This document shows positions 34,703 through 42,792 of a DNA stretch of 64,000 nucleotides, one piece after another; the first letter of the stretch is position 1; each line of letters begins with the position of its first letter. The stretch is from Nocardia aurantia. GTDB lineage: Bacteria; Actinomycetota; Actinomycetes; Mycobacteriales; Mycobacteriaceae. Both the position numbers and the translations under genes were made by a program. The notes below the pieces were generated by a model. The model searched no databases, was not told where the DNA came from, and worked only from the letters and a program-made list of their open reading frames with translations. The DNA lies in NCBI RefSeq assembly GCF_009604425.1, contig NZ_WEGI01000007.1, positions 310,001 through 374,000 of the forward strand. The letters run 5' to 3'.

Positions 34703-35823
34703 GATGATGCACTCGTCCTACCACTGGGATTCGGTAATTCACAGGTCGTCAGCCGGGCCGCCTCGGCGAGCGAACGGCAGCCGGCCAGGGCCAGATCGGT
34801 TTCCAGTTCCGCGCGCAGCAGCGCCAGCACCGCGGCGACGCCGGCCTCCCCGGAGACCGCGAGCCCGTACAGGATCGGCCGCCCCAGCAGGACGCCGTCC
34901 GCGCCCGCCGCCAGGGCCTTGAGGACGTCCGTGCCGGACCGGATGCCACCGTCGACCAGCACCTCCACCTCGTCGGCGACGGTGGCGCGGATCTCCGGCA
35001 GGACCCGGATCGCGGGCACGGCTCCGTCGAGCTGGCGGCCGCCGTGATTGGACACGACGATGGCGTCCACCCCGCTCCGCACCGCCAGCACCGCGTCCTC
35101 GCGGGCGAGGATGCCCTTCACGATCAGCGGCAGCTTCGTGCGCTGCCGCAGCCATTCGATATCGCGCCAGGACAGCGCGGGATCGAACATCTCGGTGGTG
35201 TGGGTGGCGACCGCCGAGCCGCCGTCGCGGGAGCGCTGTGCGCCCACGGCCGCCTCGCCGCGGAAATGCGCGGCGTAGACGTGCTCGGGCAGGGCGAAAT
35301 TGTTGCGATGATCGCGCAACCGGCGGCCCAGCCGGGGCACGTCGACGGTGAGCACGATCGCCCGGCAGCCCGCCGCCTCGGCCCGCATCACCAGTTCCGC
35401 GGTGGCGCCGCGGTCGCGCAGCCAGTACAGCTGGAACCACAGCTCGGCGCCCGAGGCGGCGACCTGCTCGATCGGCGTCCCGCTGAGCATCGCGACGGTG
35501 AACGGCACCCCGGCGGCCTTCGCCGCCCGCGCGGTGGCCGCCTCCCCGTCGGGGTGGACCAGGCTGTGGTAGGCCATCGGCGCGACGGCCAGCGGCAGCG
35601 CCGCCGCGGTTCCCGCCAGCCGGGTGGCCGTCGAGATCCGGGCGACATCGCGCAGCATGCGCGGGATCAGGTACAGGCTGTCCAGGGCCTGCCGATTGGC
35701 CGTGAGGCTCAGCTCGGTCCCGCTGCCGCCGGAGACGAAATCCCATGCGGCAGCGGGTAATACATCCCGGGCGAGCCGCGCGTAGTCGGCCACCGCGCGC
35801 GGCGGGCCGCTGACCGTCGTCAC
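34699..35823 (-). CDS. hmo: FMN-dependent hydroxymandelate oxidase-like enzyme
   Basis: The 374-residue protein starts at GTG 35823, overlapping the dioxygenase stop by four bases. It belongs to the FMN alpha-hydroxyacid oxidase/dehydrogenase family: AAWDFVSGGSGTELSL and PRMLRDVARI at the N-terminus, LWFQLYWLRDRG with an active-site Tyr, IVVSNHGGRQLDG with the catalytic His and Arg, and VDGGIRSGTDVLKAL binding FMN phosphate. The spacing closely follows Hmo of glycopeptide producers. Known Hmo oxidises 4-hydroxymandelate to 4-hydroxyphenylglyoxylate. Placement directly after an HmaS-like gene makes that role, or the same step on mandelate, much more likely than lactate oxidation. Confidence 0.87.
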   Translation of the reverse strand: MTTVSGPPRAVADYARLARDVLPAAAWDFVSGGSGTELSLTANRQALDSLYLIPRMLRDVARISTATRLAGTAAALPLAVAPMAYHSLVHPDGEAATARAAKAAGVPFTVAMLSGTPIEQVAASGAELWFQLYWLRDRGATAELVMRAEAAGCRAIVLTVDVPRLGRRLRDHRNNFALPEHVYAAHFRGEAAVGAQRSRDGGSAVATHTTEMFDPALSWRDIEWLRQRTKLPLIVKGILAREDAVLAVRSGVDAIVVSNHGGRQLDGAVPAIRVLPEIRATVADEVEVLVDGGIRSGTDVLKALAAGADGVLLGRPILYGLAVSGEAGVAAVLALLRAELETDLALAGCRSLAEAARLTTCELPNPSGRTSASS

Positions 35824-36896
35824 AGCCGCTCCCGCTGGTCCCGCTCCGCCTTCCTGGCCTCGAACAGCGCCTGGACGTTGCTCTTGCCGAACGTCTTCGC
35901 GCCGACGCGCTCGATCACCTCGAGAAAGAATGTGTTGCGCGCGTGCGTGGAGCGGGTGAAGATCTGGAACAGTTCGCCGCCGTGGTCGCGATCGGCGAGG
36001 ATTCCGCCGCCGCGCAGTTCGTCGAGCGGGTGCCGGTCGAGGTCCCCGAGCCGGCCGGGCAGCATGTCGTAATAGGCGCCGGGGGCGCCGAGGAATTCCA
36101 CGCCGGCCTGCCGCAATTCTCCGACGGCGGTCACGATGTCCGGGCAGGCGAATGCGATGTGCTCGATACCGGGACCGCCGTTGTTGCGGACGAATTCGGC
36201 GATGAAGTCCAGGGCCTGTCCGGGCTCCGCGGCCGATTCCACGATGGTGAACGTGACATCGCCCGCCGGATTCTGGACGACCTGCGAATCCATGCCTTGT
36301 CCGCCGACCATCGTGCGGTCCTCGAAGATCACCGAGAAACCGAGGACCGATTCGTAGAATTTGACCGCGTTGCGGAGTTCGCCGGCGCCGACCAGATAAG
36401 CGAAATGGTCGAGCGTCCGGAAAGTCGCGGATTCCGCGGCGGGGGCCCGGTCGAGCGGGACGATATCGGGCGGTAGCTGCCCCGGTGCGTCGTCGTCGCG
36501 GCGCTGGACCAGACCGTGGCGGATGTCGCCGAACGCGCCGAACGCCGCTGTGACGACGCCCGCCCGCTCGGCCGGTTTCAACGTCGCGACCGCGCCGTTG
36601 GCCACGGCCTCGGCGAAGGCCGCGCGCACCGCCGGGGTGCGCAGCCAGATGGTGGCGACGCCGTCGCCGTGCTTGCGGACCCAGGTGGAGATCGGTGAAC
36701 TGTAGGTCAGCCCCTGGGTGAGCAGCAGCACGATACCGCCCTGCCGCAACGCGATCGAACGGTGGGAATGGATGCCCGAACCGGTCCGGCCCGCGATCGC
36801 GAAGCCGTATTTCGTCACGAATTCCTTCGCGGCGGTATCGACGTCTCCGACATAGAACTCGACATGATCCAAACGAGCTTCACGTAATACTTGCAT
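35820..36896 (-). CDS. hmaS: 4-Hydroxymandelate synthase-like non-haem iron dioxygenase
   Basis: A 358-residue protein starting at ATG 36896. It is a two-halved vicinal-oxygen-chelate protein with iron ligands His164 (LDHFAYLV), His246 (IEHIAFA) and Glu326 (LEVIERVG). HPPD and HmaS share this fold. The HmaS-like features I can see are the N-terminal FVTKYGFAIAG and HRSIALRQG, the length of about 357 residues, and the C-terminal QIFTRSTHAR...ERVGAKTFGKSN pattern. Expected reaction: (hydroxy)phenylpyruvate + O2 to (hydroxy)mandelate + CO2. It opens a five-gene overlapping operon whose next gene is an Hmo-like oxidase, which supports HmaS over HPPD. Enzyme assay would settle substrate hydroxylation state. 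Confidence 0.82.
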   Translation of the reverse strand: MQVLREARLDHVEFYVGDVDTAAKEFVTKYGFAIAGRTGSGIHSHRSIALRQGGIVLLLTQGLTYSSPISTWVRKHGDGVATIWLRTPAVRAAFAEAVANGAVATLKPAERAGVVTAAFGAFGDIRHGLVQRRDDDAPGQLPPDIVPLDRAPAAESATFRTLDHFAYLVGAGELRNAVKFYESVLGFSVIFEDRTMVGGQGMDSQVVQNPAGDVTFTIVESAAEPGQALDFIAEFVRNNGGPGIEHIAFACPDIVTAVGELRQAGVEFLGAPGAYYDMLPGRLGDLDRHPLDELRGGGILADRDHGGELFQIFTRSTHARNTFFLEVIERVGAKTFGKSNVQALFEARKAERDQRERL

Positions 36897-37345
36897 GTCA
36901 GCTTTCCCATGACTCGAACATCCTGCGCAAGGCAGGAATTTCCGGACAGCAAACCGACCCGGAACATTCGTTGTGCACATGCTCCGGCTTCCGCACATCC
37001 ACGAGAATTTCGTCGTTGAACACCGCACCCGGCGCGCCACCGGTACATCGGCAACACGGAGCACAGTCTCTGGACCGCGATCGACGCTCGCCGTCGGCGA
37101 ATACGTCGACAATTCGAGAGAATCATTCTCCCTATTCGAAGTCTACGACACCTCCGGGCGGAGCGACAACAGCGCGGGCCGAAACGAATGAAAACACGAA
37201 GTAAAATCCATTCCGCTCAGTCCGCGGACGTGCTGAGTGGAAAAGGAAAATGCGATGCGGAACACATGCACGTGCAATTCTTGTGAATTACGCGAACAAC
37301 GCACGGCCGTTTTCACGGAAAGTGCGAGACGTTCGGCGACCGGAT
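36897..37345. other. AT-richer leader region of hmaS operon with tiny unproven ORFs
   Basis: This 449-bp stretch between MFS and hmaS is less GC-rich than the rest and probably holds the operon promoter. Plus-strand frames include GTG 36973 (72 codons, MHMLRLPHIHENF) and, overlapping its stop as ATGA, ATG 37188 (32 codons, MKTRSKIHSAQ). ATG 37255 begins a Cys-rich start (MRNTCTCNSCEL) that then runs antisense into the MFS gene. None has a good ribosome site, and I do not call them genes. No terminator was recognised. Confidence 0.4.
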
Positions 37346-38557
37346 TCAGAGCGAGGGCACCGCGGCGATCTCGTCCGAGGTGTCGGCCGGCACCGTCAAC
37401 CGCACCGAGAGCAGCGAGACGAAGGCGATCACCGCCGAGATGGCCGGAACGGCCACGACGCCGCCGATCGACAGGGCCAGCCCGCCGAGCGCGCCGCCGA
37501 CCGCGACACCGAGGAATTGCATGGAGAAGTGCAGGCCCAGGGCCTGGGAACGTTGCCGGGGCGCCAGCGCGGCGATCCGGGTCTGCTGCGACACCCCGCC
37601 GCAACACCAGAACGCGCCCAGGCAGAACAGCACCGGGAAGGTGACGACCGTGGCGGCGGCCGACGGATGCAGCGCGGTGCCAACCGCGGTGGTGGCCAGG
37701 AGCACGGCCATCGCGGTGAGCGCCACCCGCAGCACCGTCGCCACGGGCCGCGCGGCCAGGATCCGGCCGATCACGCGCCCGGCCGTGAACGCGCCCGCGC
37801 CGAACACGATCATCAGCGCCGCGACGCCCCGGCTGCCCATCCCGGTCGCGCGCTCGACGATCGGCGCGAGATAGGTATAGGTGCAGTACGCGGCGAGGAA
37901 CACGCCGAAGGTGGTCAGCAGGCTCCAGCGGATCTCTTTGCGCCGCAACAGGTCCAGGCGTCCGCTACCCGGCGGGGCCACCGGCACCTGCGGCAGCATG
38001 ATCGCCAGCAGCGCGGCGGTCGTCAGGCCCAGGGCCGTGACGAACAGGAACGTGCCACGCCAGCCGAACAATCCGCCGATCAGTGTGCCGAGCGGCGCGC
38101 CGACCGTGAGGGCCAGGGCGTTGCCGCTGGCGGTCACCGCGATCGCGCGGGGCAACTGCTCCGGGCGGCACAACGCGGCGGCGGCCGCGGCGGCCGGCGC
38201 CGCCAGCAGGGCCGCGCTCGCCGCGGCCAGCACCCGGGCCACGGCGAGCACCGCGTAGTCGGGGGCGACCGCGGCGAGCAGATTCGAGATCGCGAAAGCC
38301 ACTGTGGCCCAGACCAATACGGGTTTCGGCCGGATGCCGGCGAAGGCGCCGATCAGCGGCGGGCCCGCCAGCGCGTACACGAGCGCGAAGATCGTCACCA
38401 ACTGCCCGCAGACGGCCACCGACACTCGCATGTCGCGCGCGACGGCCGGGAGCACACCGGCGATGACATAGCCCTCGGTGCCGACGGTGAAGGTGGCCAG
38501 CGCCAGCAGATAGACCCGTGCGCCGAGGCCGGCCTGCGATGCGGATTTCCGCGACAT
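37346..38557 (-). CDS. MFS transporter, drug/arabinose-efflux type
   Basis: A 403-residue integral membrane protein from ATG 38557 with about 12 membrane segments. The N-terminal TFTVGTEGYVIAGVLPAVARDM is the typical first helix of the AraJ/CmlA-type drug:proton antiporters, and the later GNALALTVGAPLGTLIGGLFGWRGTF matches antiporter motif C with the following loop. It lies 52 bp after the amino-acid dehydrogenase gene on the same strand. It may export the end product of the neighbouring aromatic pathway (inference). Confidence 0.9.
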   Translation of the reverse strand: MSRKSASQAGLGARVYLLALATFTVGTEGYVIAGVLPAVARDMRVSVAVCGQLVTIFALVYALAGPPLIGAFAGIRPKPVLVWATVAFAISNLLAAVAPDYAVLAVARVLAAASAALLAAPAAAAAAALCRPEQLPRAIAVTASGNALALTVGAPLGTLIGGLFGWRGTFLFVTALGLTTAALLAIMLPQVPVAPPGSGRLDLLRRKEIRWSLLTTFGVFLAAYCTYTYLAPIVERATGMGSRGVAALMIVFGAGAFTAGRVIGRILAARPVATVLRVALTAMAVLLATTAVGTALHPSAAATVVTFPVLFCLGAFWCCGGVSQQTRIAALAPRQRSQALGLHFSMQFLGVAVGGALGGLALSIGGVVAVPAISAVIAFVSLLSVRLTVPADTSDEIAAVPSL

Positions 38558-38609
38558 TCGAACCCCCGCGAGAAGTGTGTGTGCGGACGGCGGGGCGGTC
38601 GCCCCTCGC

Positions 38610-39644
38610 TCAGATCCCGGCGGCCAGGCGCCGCCGGGCCAGTGCGTCGGCGGCCACCGCGGTGGTGACGCCGGTCCGGGCGGCCGTCTCGAACAGCCCG
38701 GTGAGGGTGTCGGCGATCGACTCGATGCGCTTCGCCGCCGTATCCGGATCCTCGCCGAGGATCTCGCGCGCCACCGAATTGACCACGCCACCGGCGTTGG
38801 CGATGTAGTCGGGGGCCCACAGGATGTCGCGTTCACGCAGCAGTTCCGCGACCTCCGGCTCGGCGAGCTGGTTGTTCGCCGCGCCGGCCACCGCGATACA
38901 TCGCAGGCGCGGCACCAGATCCCAGGTCAGCAGGCCACCGAGCGCGGCGGGTACCACCACGTCGACCTCCGCGGTCGCGGCCGCCTCGGGGGTGACGAAC
39001 GCCGCACCCAATTCGTCGGCCAGCGAGCGCTTGGCCGGATCGACATCGCTGAGGATCAGTTCGGCGCCGGCCGCCGCGAGTTGCCGGGCGATCTGACCGC
39101 CGACATTGCCCGCGCCGATCACCGCGAACCGCTTGCCCGCCAGCTCCGCCGAGCCGGACATCGCCAGACAGGTCGCCCGCAGCGCGGCGACCACGCCCCG
39201 GGCCGTGAACGGCGACGGATCGCCGCTGCCGCCGTCGGCCTCGGGACGGCAGAAGACGTGCTCGGTGCGCTCCCCGATGACGCCCATGTCCGCGACCCCG
39301 GTGCCCGCGTCGGGCCCGGTCACGTAGCGGCCGTCGAATTCCGCCACGATGTCGCCGACGTCGTGCAGCGCGGCGCGGCGCTCGTCGGGGGTGAGCGGGC
39401 GGTGTGTGGGCGCCACGACGACCGTCTTGCCCCCGCCGTTGGACAGGCCGGCCGCGGCGCACTTGCGGGTCATCCCCTCCGACAGCCGCAGGGCATCCCG
39501 TAGGCCGTCCTCCCAGCGGGCATACCCCCACATCCGGCAGCCGCCGACCGCGGGGCCCAGCACCGTGGAGTGCACCGCGACGATGATCGGCAAACGGGTC
39601 CGCCGTCCGCTGCGCAGCACGACCGTCTCGTGACCGAACTCCAT
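38610..39644 (-). CDS. Leu/Phe/Val-type amino-acid dehydrogenase
   Basis: A 344-residue protein from ATG 39644 with GGAGG upstream. It has the Glu/Leu/Phe/Val dehydrogenase layout: LGPAVGGCRMW, substrate-binding Lys in EGMTRKCA, catalytic Lys in NGGGKTVVVAP, Asp in TGPDAGTG, the NAD-binding turn IGAGNVGGQIARQLA and AGAANNQLAE near the substrate. It would interconvert a 2-oxo acid and ammonia with an L-amino acid. Beside genes for arylglyoxylate formation it could aminate phenylglyoxylate or its hydroxy form to an L-arylglycine, replacing the usual HpgT transaminase. The substrate is inferred, not shown. Confidence 0.9.
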   Translation of the reverse strand: MEFGHETVVLRSGRRTRLPIIVAVHSTVLGPAVGGCRMWGYARWEDGLRDALRLSEGMTRKCAAAGLSNGGGKTVVVAPTHRPLTPDERRAALHDVGDIVAEFDGRYVTGPDAGTGVADMGVIGERTEHVFCRPEADGGSGDPSPFTARGVVAALRATCLAMSGSAELAGKRFAVIGAGNVGGQIARQLAAAGAELILSDVDPAKRSLADELGAAFVTPEAAATAEVDVVVPAALGGLLTWDLVPRLRCIAVAGAANNQLAEPEVAELLRERDILWAPDYIANAGGVVNSVAREILGEDPDTAAKRIESIADTLTGLFETAARTGVTTAVAADALARRRLAAGI

Positions 39645-39939
39645 CGCAACCTCCGAATACTCTCCGGCACAGCCGGATTCGCCGCCACATCGCTGCGGGC
39701 CGCCCCACGCTCCGTCCCTGTCAGCGTGCCCCCGCGGCGGGCGCGGAACCAGCGTCGAAACCGAGAACTTCTCCTCAGCGGATTTGCGGAATCCACAGCG
39801 CCGCACTGTGCGCGCATCGGTAACACGTTCGGCTCCATCGGTTTACGACGAGTTACGATGCATCCGTCGGGCTCGCTGTCGAAGGTTCGGAATCCGAGGG
39901 TGCCCGGTCTCGTTACGAAATCCACAGTGGGAGGGCGAT

Positions 39940-41121
39940 GTGGAGAATGTGTCCGGTGACTCCGGGTCGGCTGTCGGCACCGTGCTGTCGTGGCAACCGG
40001 TCGTAGAGCTGTGCGAAACCGTCGCCGGGGAGCTTCCGGCGGTGATTCCCGACATCGTCGACCGCATCCGGCACGAGATCCCCAGCTATCGGATCGTGGA
40101 CCGTGCCGAGCACGAACACGATGTCGCGAATCACTACCGGGGCCTGCTGACCGGTCTGGCCGTTCGCCGCTCCCCCACCCGCGCCGAGATCGAGGCGGCG
40201 CGGGCGCTCGGCGCGGAGCGGGCCGCCACCGGCCTGCCGCTGCACGCGCTGATCGACGCCTACCACGTCGGCTATCGCGAAATGTGGAACGTCCTGCTGA
40301 CCCGCGCCCAGGCGCGCGACGCCGAGGCCGGCGCACAACTGGTCTCGATCGTCGGGATGGTGTGGACCTGGGTGCAGCAGTCCAGCAGCGCCGCCGCCGA
40401 GGCGTACGGGGCGGCCGTGCGGGCCGCCGACGCCACCCTGCTCAGCCTGACCCACCAGTTCCTGGACGGCCTCGCCACCGGCGCTCCCACCGGCGTCGAC
40501 CTCACCCGGCTCGCCAACGCCCTCACCTTCGATCCGGCGGGCGAGTTCCAGGCCCTGTGCTCACCCGCGGCCGCCTGGCCCGACGAACGCCTGATGGATC
40601 TGCGCAACCGGCACTGGCCGGGCACCGTCCGGTGCGCGACCCGGGGCAACCTGATGATCGCGCTGCTCCAGGACGTCGCGCCGGACGCCGTGATCGCCAC
40701 CGCGCACCGCCGGGATCCCGAGGCCGCCTTCGGTATCGGTCTGCCGCGCACCGGCCTGACCGGCGCGACGGCGAGCATGGCCGACGCCAGAGCCGCACTG
40801 CCCCTTGCCGTTCCGGGCGCGGCGGTGGCCTTCGCCGAGCACTGGCTGCTGGCCACCGTGGCGCCTGCCGCCCACCGGTACGCGGCCCTGCTCGACCCCT
40901 GCCGCGAGGCGGCCCGCTCGCATCCCGAACTCGCCGAGACCGTCCGGGGATTCGCCGACAACGGCTTCTCCCTCACCACCACCGCCCGGGTGCTGCACAT
41001 CCATCCGAACACCGTGAAGTACCGCCTGCACCGCTGGCAGCAGCTCACCGATCGGGACGTGCGCACCTGGGAAGGGTTGTCCGCCAGCATCATCGCGCTC
41101 GGGTTGCCGCCACTGCCCTGA
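39940..41121 (+). CDS. PucR/CdaR-type helix-turn-helix regulator
   Basis: The 393-residue protein starts at GTG 39940 after GGGAGGGCGAT; a second in-frame GTG nine bases on is possible. The N-terminal ~190 residues resemble the RsbR-like/PucR sensory part (LPLHALIDAYHVGYREMWN). The C-terminus is the PucR-type HTH: VRGFADNGFSLTTTARVLHI followed by HPNTVKYRLHRWQQLTDRD. It is divergent from the amino-acid dehydrogenase gene across 295 bp, a common place for a pathway-specific regulator, and it precedes the P450. Effector unknown. Confidence 0.9.
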   Translation: MENVSGDSGSAVGTVLSWQPVVELCETVAGELPAVIPDIVDRIRHEIPSYRIVDRAEHEHDVANHYRGLLTGLAVRRSPTRAEIEAARALGAERAATGLPLHALIDAYHVGYREMWNVLLTRAQARDAEAGAQLVSIVGMVWTWVQQSSSAAAEAYGAAVRAADATLLSLTHQFLDGLATGAPTGVDLTRLANALTFDPAGEFQALCSPAAAWPDERLMDLRNRHWPGTVRCATRGNLMIALLQDVAPDAVIATAHRRDPEAAFGIGLPRTGLTGATASMADARAALPLAVPGAAVAFAEHWLLATVAPAAHRYAALLDPCREAARSHPELAETVRGFADNGFSLTTTARVLHIHPNTVKYRLHRWQQLTDRDVRTWEGLSASIIALGLPPLP

Positions 41122-41226
41122 CCGGCCTGGCGAATCCGAGAACCTGCCGCGCTCCCGCTGCGTATTCCGCAAAACCGCCGGTCGGGCGAATCCGGCCCGA
41201 CCGGCGTACCACGCGAACCCGAGACC

Positions 41227-41241
41227 CGTTGTGGTACAACG
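41227..41241. promoter_or_regulatory. Palindrome upstream of P450 gene
   Basis: CGTTGT and ACAACG form 6-bp perfect arms around GGT, about 145 bp before the P450 start and within the 263-bp PucR-P450 gap. It could be an operator for the adjacent PucR-type regulator. It is a single short dyad, so the call is tentative. Confidence 0.35.
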
Positions 41242-41384
41242 AGTACGGCGACGAACAAGTCGACGAGGCCGTGCCGGTCGCCGTCCGATCCCGCCCGCCG
41301 CCCTCGTCCGAAGCCGGCGATCGCGCGGCGCTTCGCAGCGGGTGAACTTCTCGTTCCGTCACGCGGAATTCCTTGGGGGTCATC

Positions 41385-42587
41385 ATGTCCGAAGCCCTGC
41401 CCGCCTACCCCATGGCCCGAGCCGCCGGTTGCCCCTTCGATCCGCCACCGCGGCTGCGCAAGGTCGATCCGATCAGCCGGGTGCGCATCTGGAACGGCAG
41501 CACGCCCTGGCTGATCACCGGCTACCACGATCTGCGCGCGGTGCTGTCCGACCAGCGGTTCAGCGCCGATCCGCGCCACAGCGGCTATCCGCACCAGTCC
41601 GCCTCGGTCGAGGCCCGGCAGTCCACCGCCTACCGCGCCTTCATCGCGATGGACGACCCGGAGCACGCGCGCCTGCGCCGCATGCTCACCGCCAACCTGT
41701 CGGTGCGGCGGGCCGAGGCCATGCGGCCGCGGATCCAGCAGCTCGTCGACGAGTTGATCGACGACCTGCGCGCCGGGCCGGCGCCGGTGGATCTGGTGTC
41801 CGCCTTCGCCTTCCGGGTCCCGTCCCTGGTGCTGTGCGACCTGCTGGGCCTGCCGCCGGCGGACAGCGACTTCTTCCGGGTGGCCGCCGCGACACTGCTG
41901 TCCTGGACCACCCCTGTGACCGAAACCCTCGCCATCAGTACCGAACTGCGCGCCTACCTGCTGAATGTCATTGCGGCGAGACGGCAATCGCCGACCGACG
42001 ACCTGATCGGCCGTCTCGCCGCGGGCCCCCTCGCCGCCGGCGAGGCCACCATCGACGAGATCCTGGACCTCATCGTCCAGGTTCTGATCGCGGGCCACGA
42101 GACCACCGGCAACATGATCGCCCTCGGCACCCTCGCCCTGCTGGCCCACCCGGACCAATTCGCCGAACTCCGCGACACCGACGACCCGGGCGTCGTCACC
42201 ACCGCCACCGACGAACTCCTGCGCTACCTCAGCGTCGTCCACGGCGGCCGCCGCCGCGTCGCCACCGCCGACATCGAGATCGGCGGCGCCCTGATCCGCG
42301 CCGGCGAGGGCGTGGTGCTCACCCTGGAGGCGGGCAACCGCGACGAGACGGTCTTCCCGGACCCCGACCGCCTGGACATCCACCGCCGCTCCCGCGGCCA
42401 TTTGGCCTTCGGCCACGGCACCCACCTCTGCCTCGGCCAGCCCCTGGCCAGAGTGGAACTCCAGATCGTCTTCGGCACCCTCTACCGCCGCCTCCCCACC
42501 CTCCGCCTCGCGGTCCCGTTCGACAGCCTGGAATTCGCACGCGAAACCGTGGTGTACGGAGTGCGGTCGTTACCGGTGGAGTGGTAG
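41385..42587 (+). CDS. Cytochrome P450, CYP105/107-like
   Basis: A 400-residue soluble bacterial P450 from ATG 41385 with GGGGGT upstream (a TTG 12 bases earlier is less likely). I-helix AGHETTGN, ExxR in TDELLRYL, and the haem loop FGHGTHLCLGQPLAR with the thiolate Cys are all present; the N-terminal AAGCPFDPPPRLR is typical of actinomycete P450s. It hydroxylates or couples a small substrate with external ferredoxin. No ferredoxin gene is adjacent. It lies after the PucR regulator and may tailor the product of the aromatic pathway, though link by location only. Confidence 0.93.
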   Translation: MSEALPAYPMARAAGCPFDPPPRLRKVDPISRVRIWNGSTPWLITGYHDLRAVLSDQRFSADPRHSGYPHQSASVEARQSTAYRAFIAMDDPEHARLRRMLTANLSVRRAEAMRPRIQQLVDELIDDLRAGPAPVDLVSAFAFRVPSLVLCDLLGLPPADSDFFRVAAATLLSWTTPVTETLAISTELRAYLLNVIAARRQSPTDDLIGRLAAGPLAAGEATIDEILDLIVQVLIAGHETTGNMIALGTLALLAHPDQFAELRDTDDPGVVTTATDELLRYLSVVHGGRRRVATADIEIGGALIRAGEGVVLTLEAGNRDETVFPDPDRLDIHRRSRGHLAFGHGTHLCLGQPLARVELQIVFGTLYRRLPTLRLAVPFDSLEFARETVVYGVRSLPVEW

Positions 42588-42792
42588 TAGCTCGCACTCC
42601 GCTTTCCGACGTGAGTTGGATCACACGGTAGTACGCTGAGGGCGGGAGAGCCGGGGACGGTCGGGGGGCCGGGGGCGCTTGTGAATGATGCACTGCCCGA
42701 AGGTGCGAACCACCCGGACCCTGACGCGACGACCCGTGTTCGCGACGACATGTCGCGGGGTGCGTCGTCCATATTTCTCCGGGAGGAAACCG

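Noticed and set aside
35820..36896. Homogentisate-forming HPPD
   Set aside because: Same fold, but the sequence details and the adjacent Hmo-like gene fit HmaS better; kept as an alternative to be tested.
36973..37286. Tiny plus-strand ORFs as RiPP precursors
   Set aside because: No ribosome sites, no leader-core pattern, and one runs antisense into the MFS gene.
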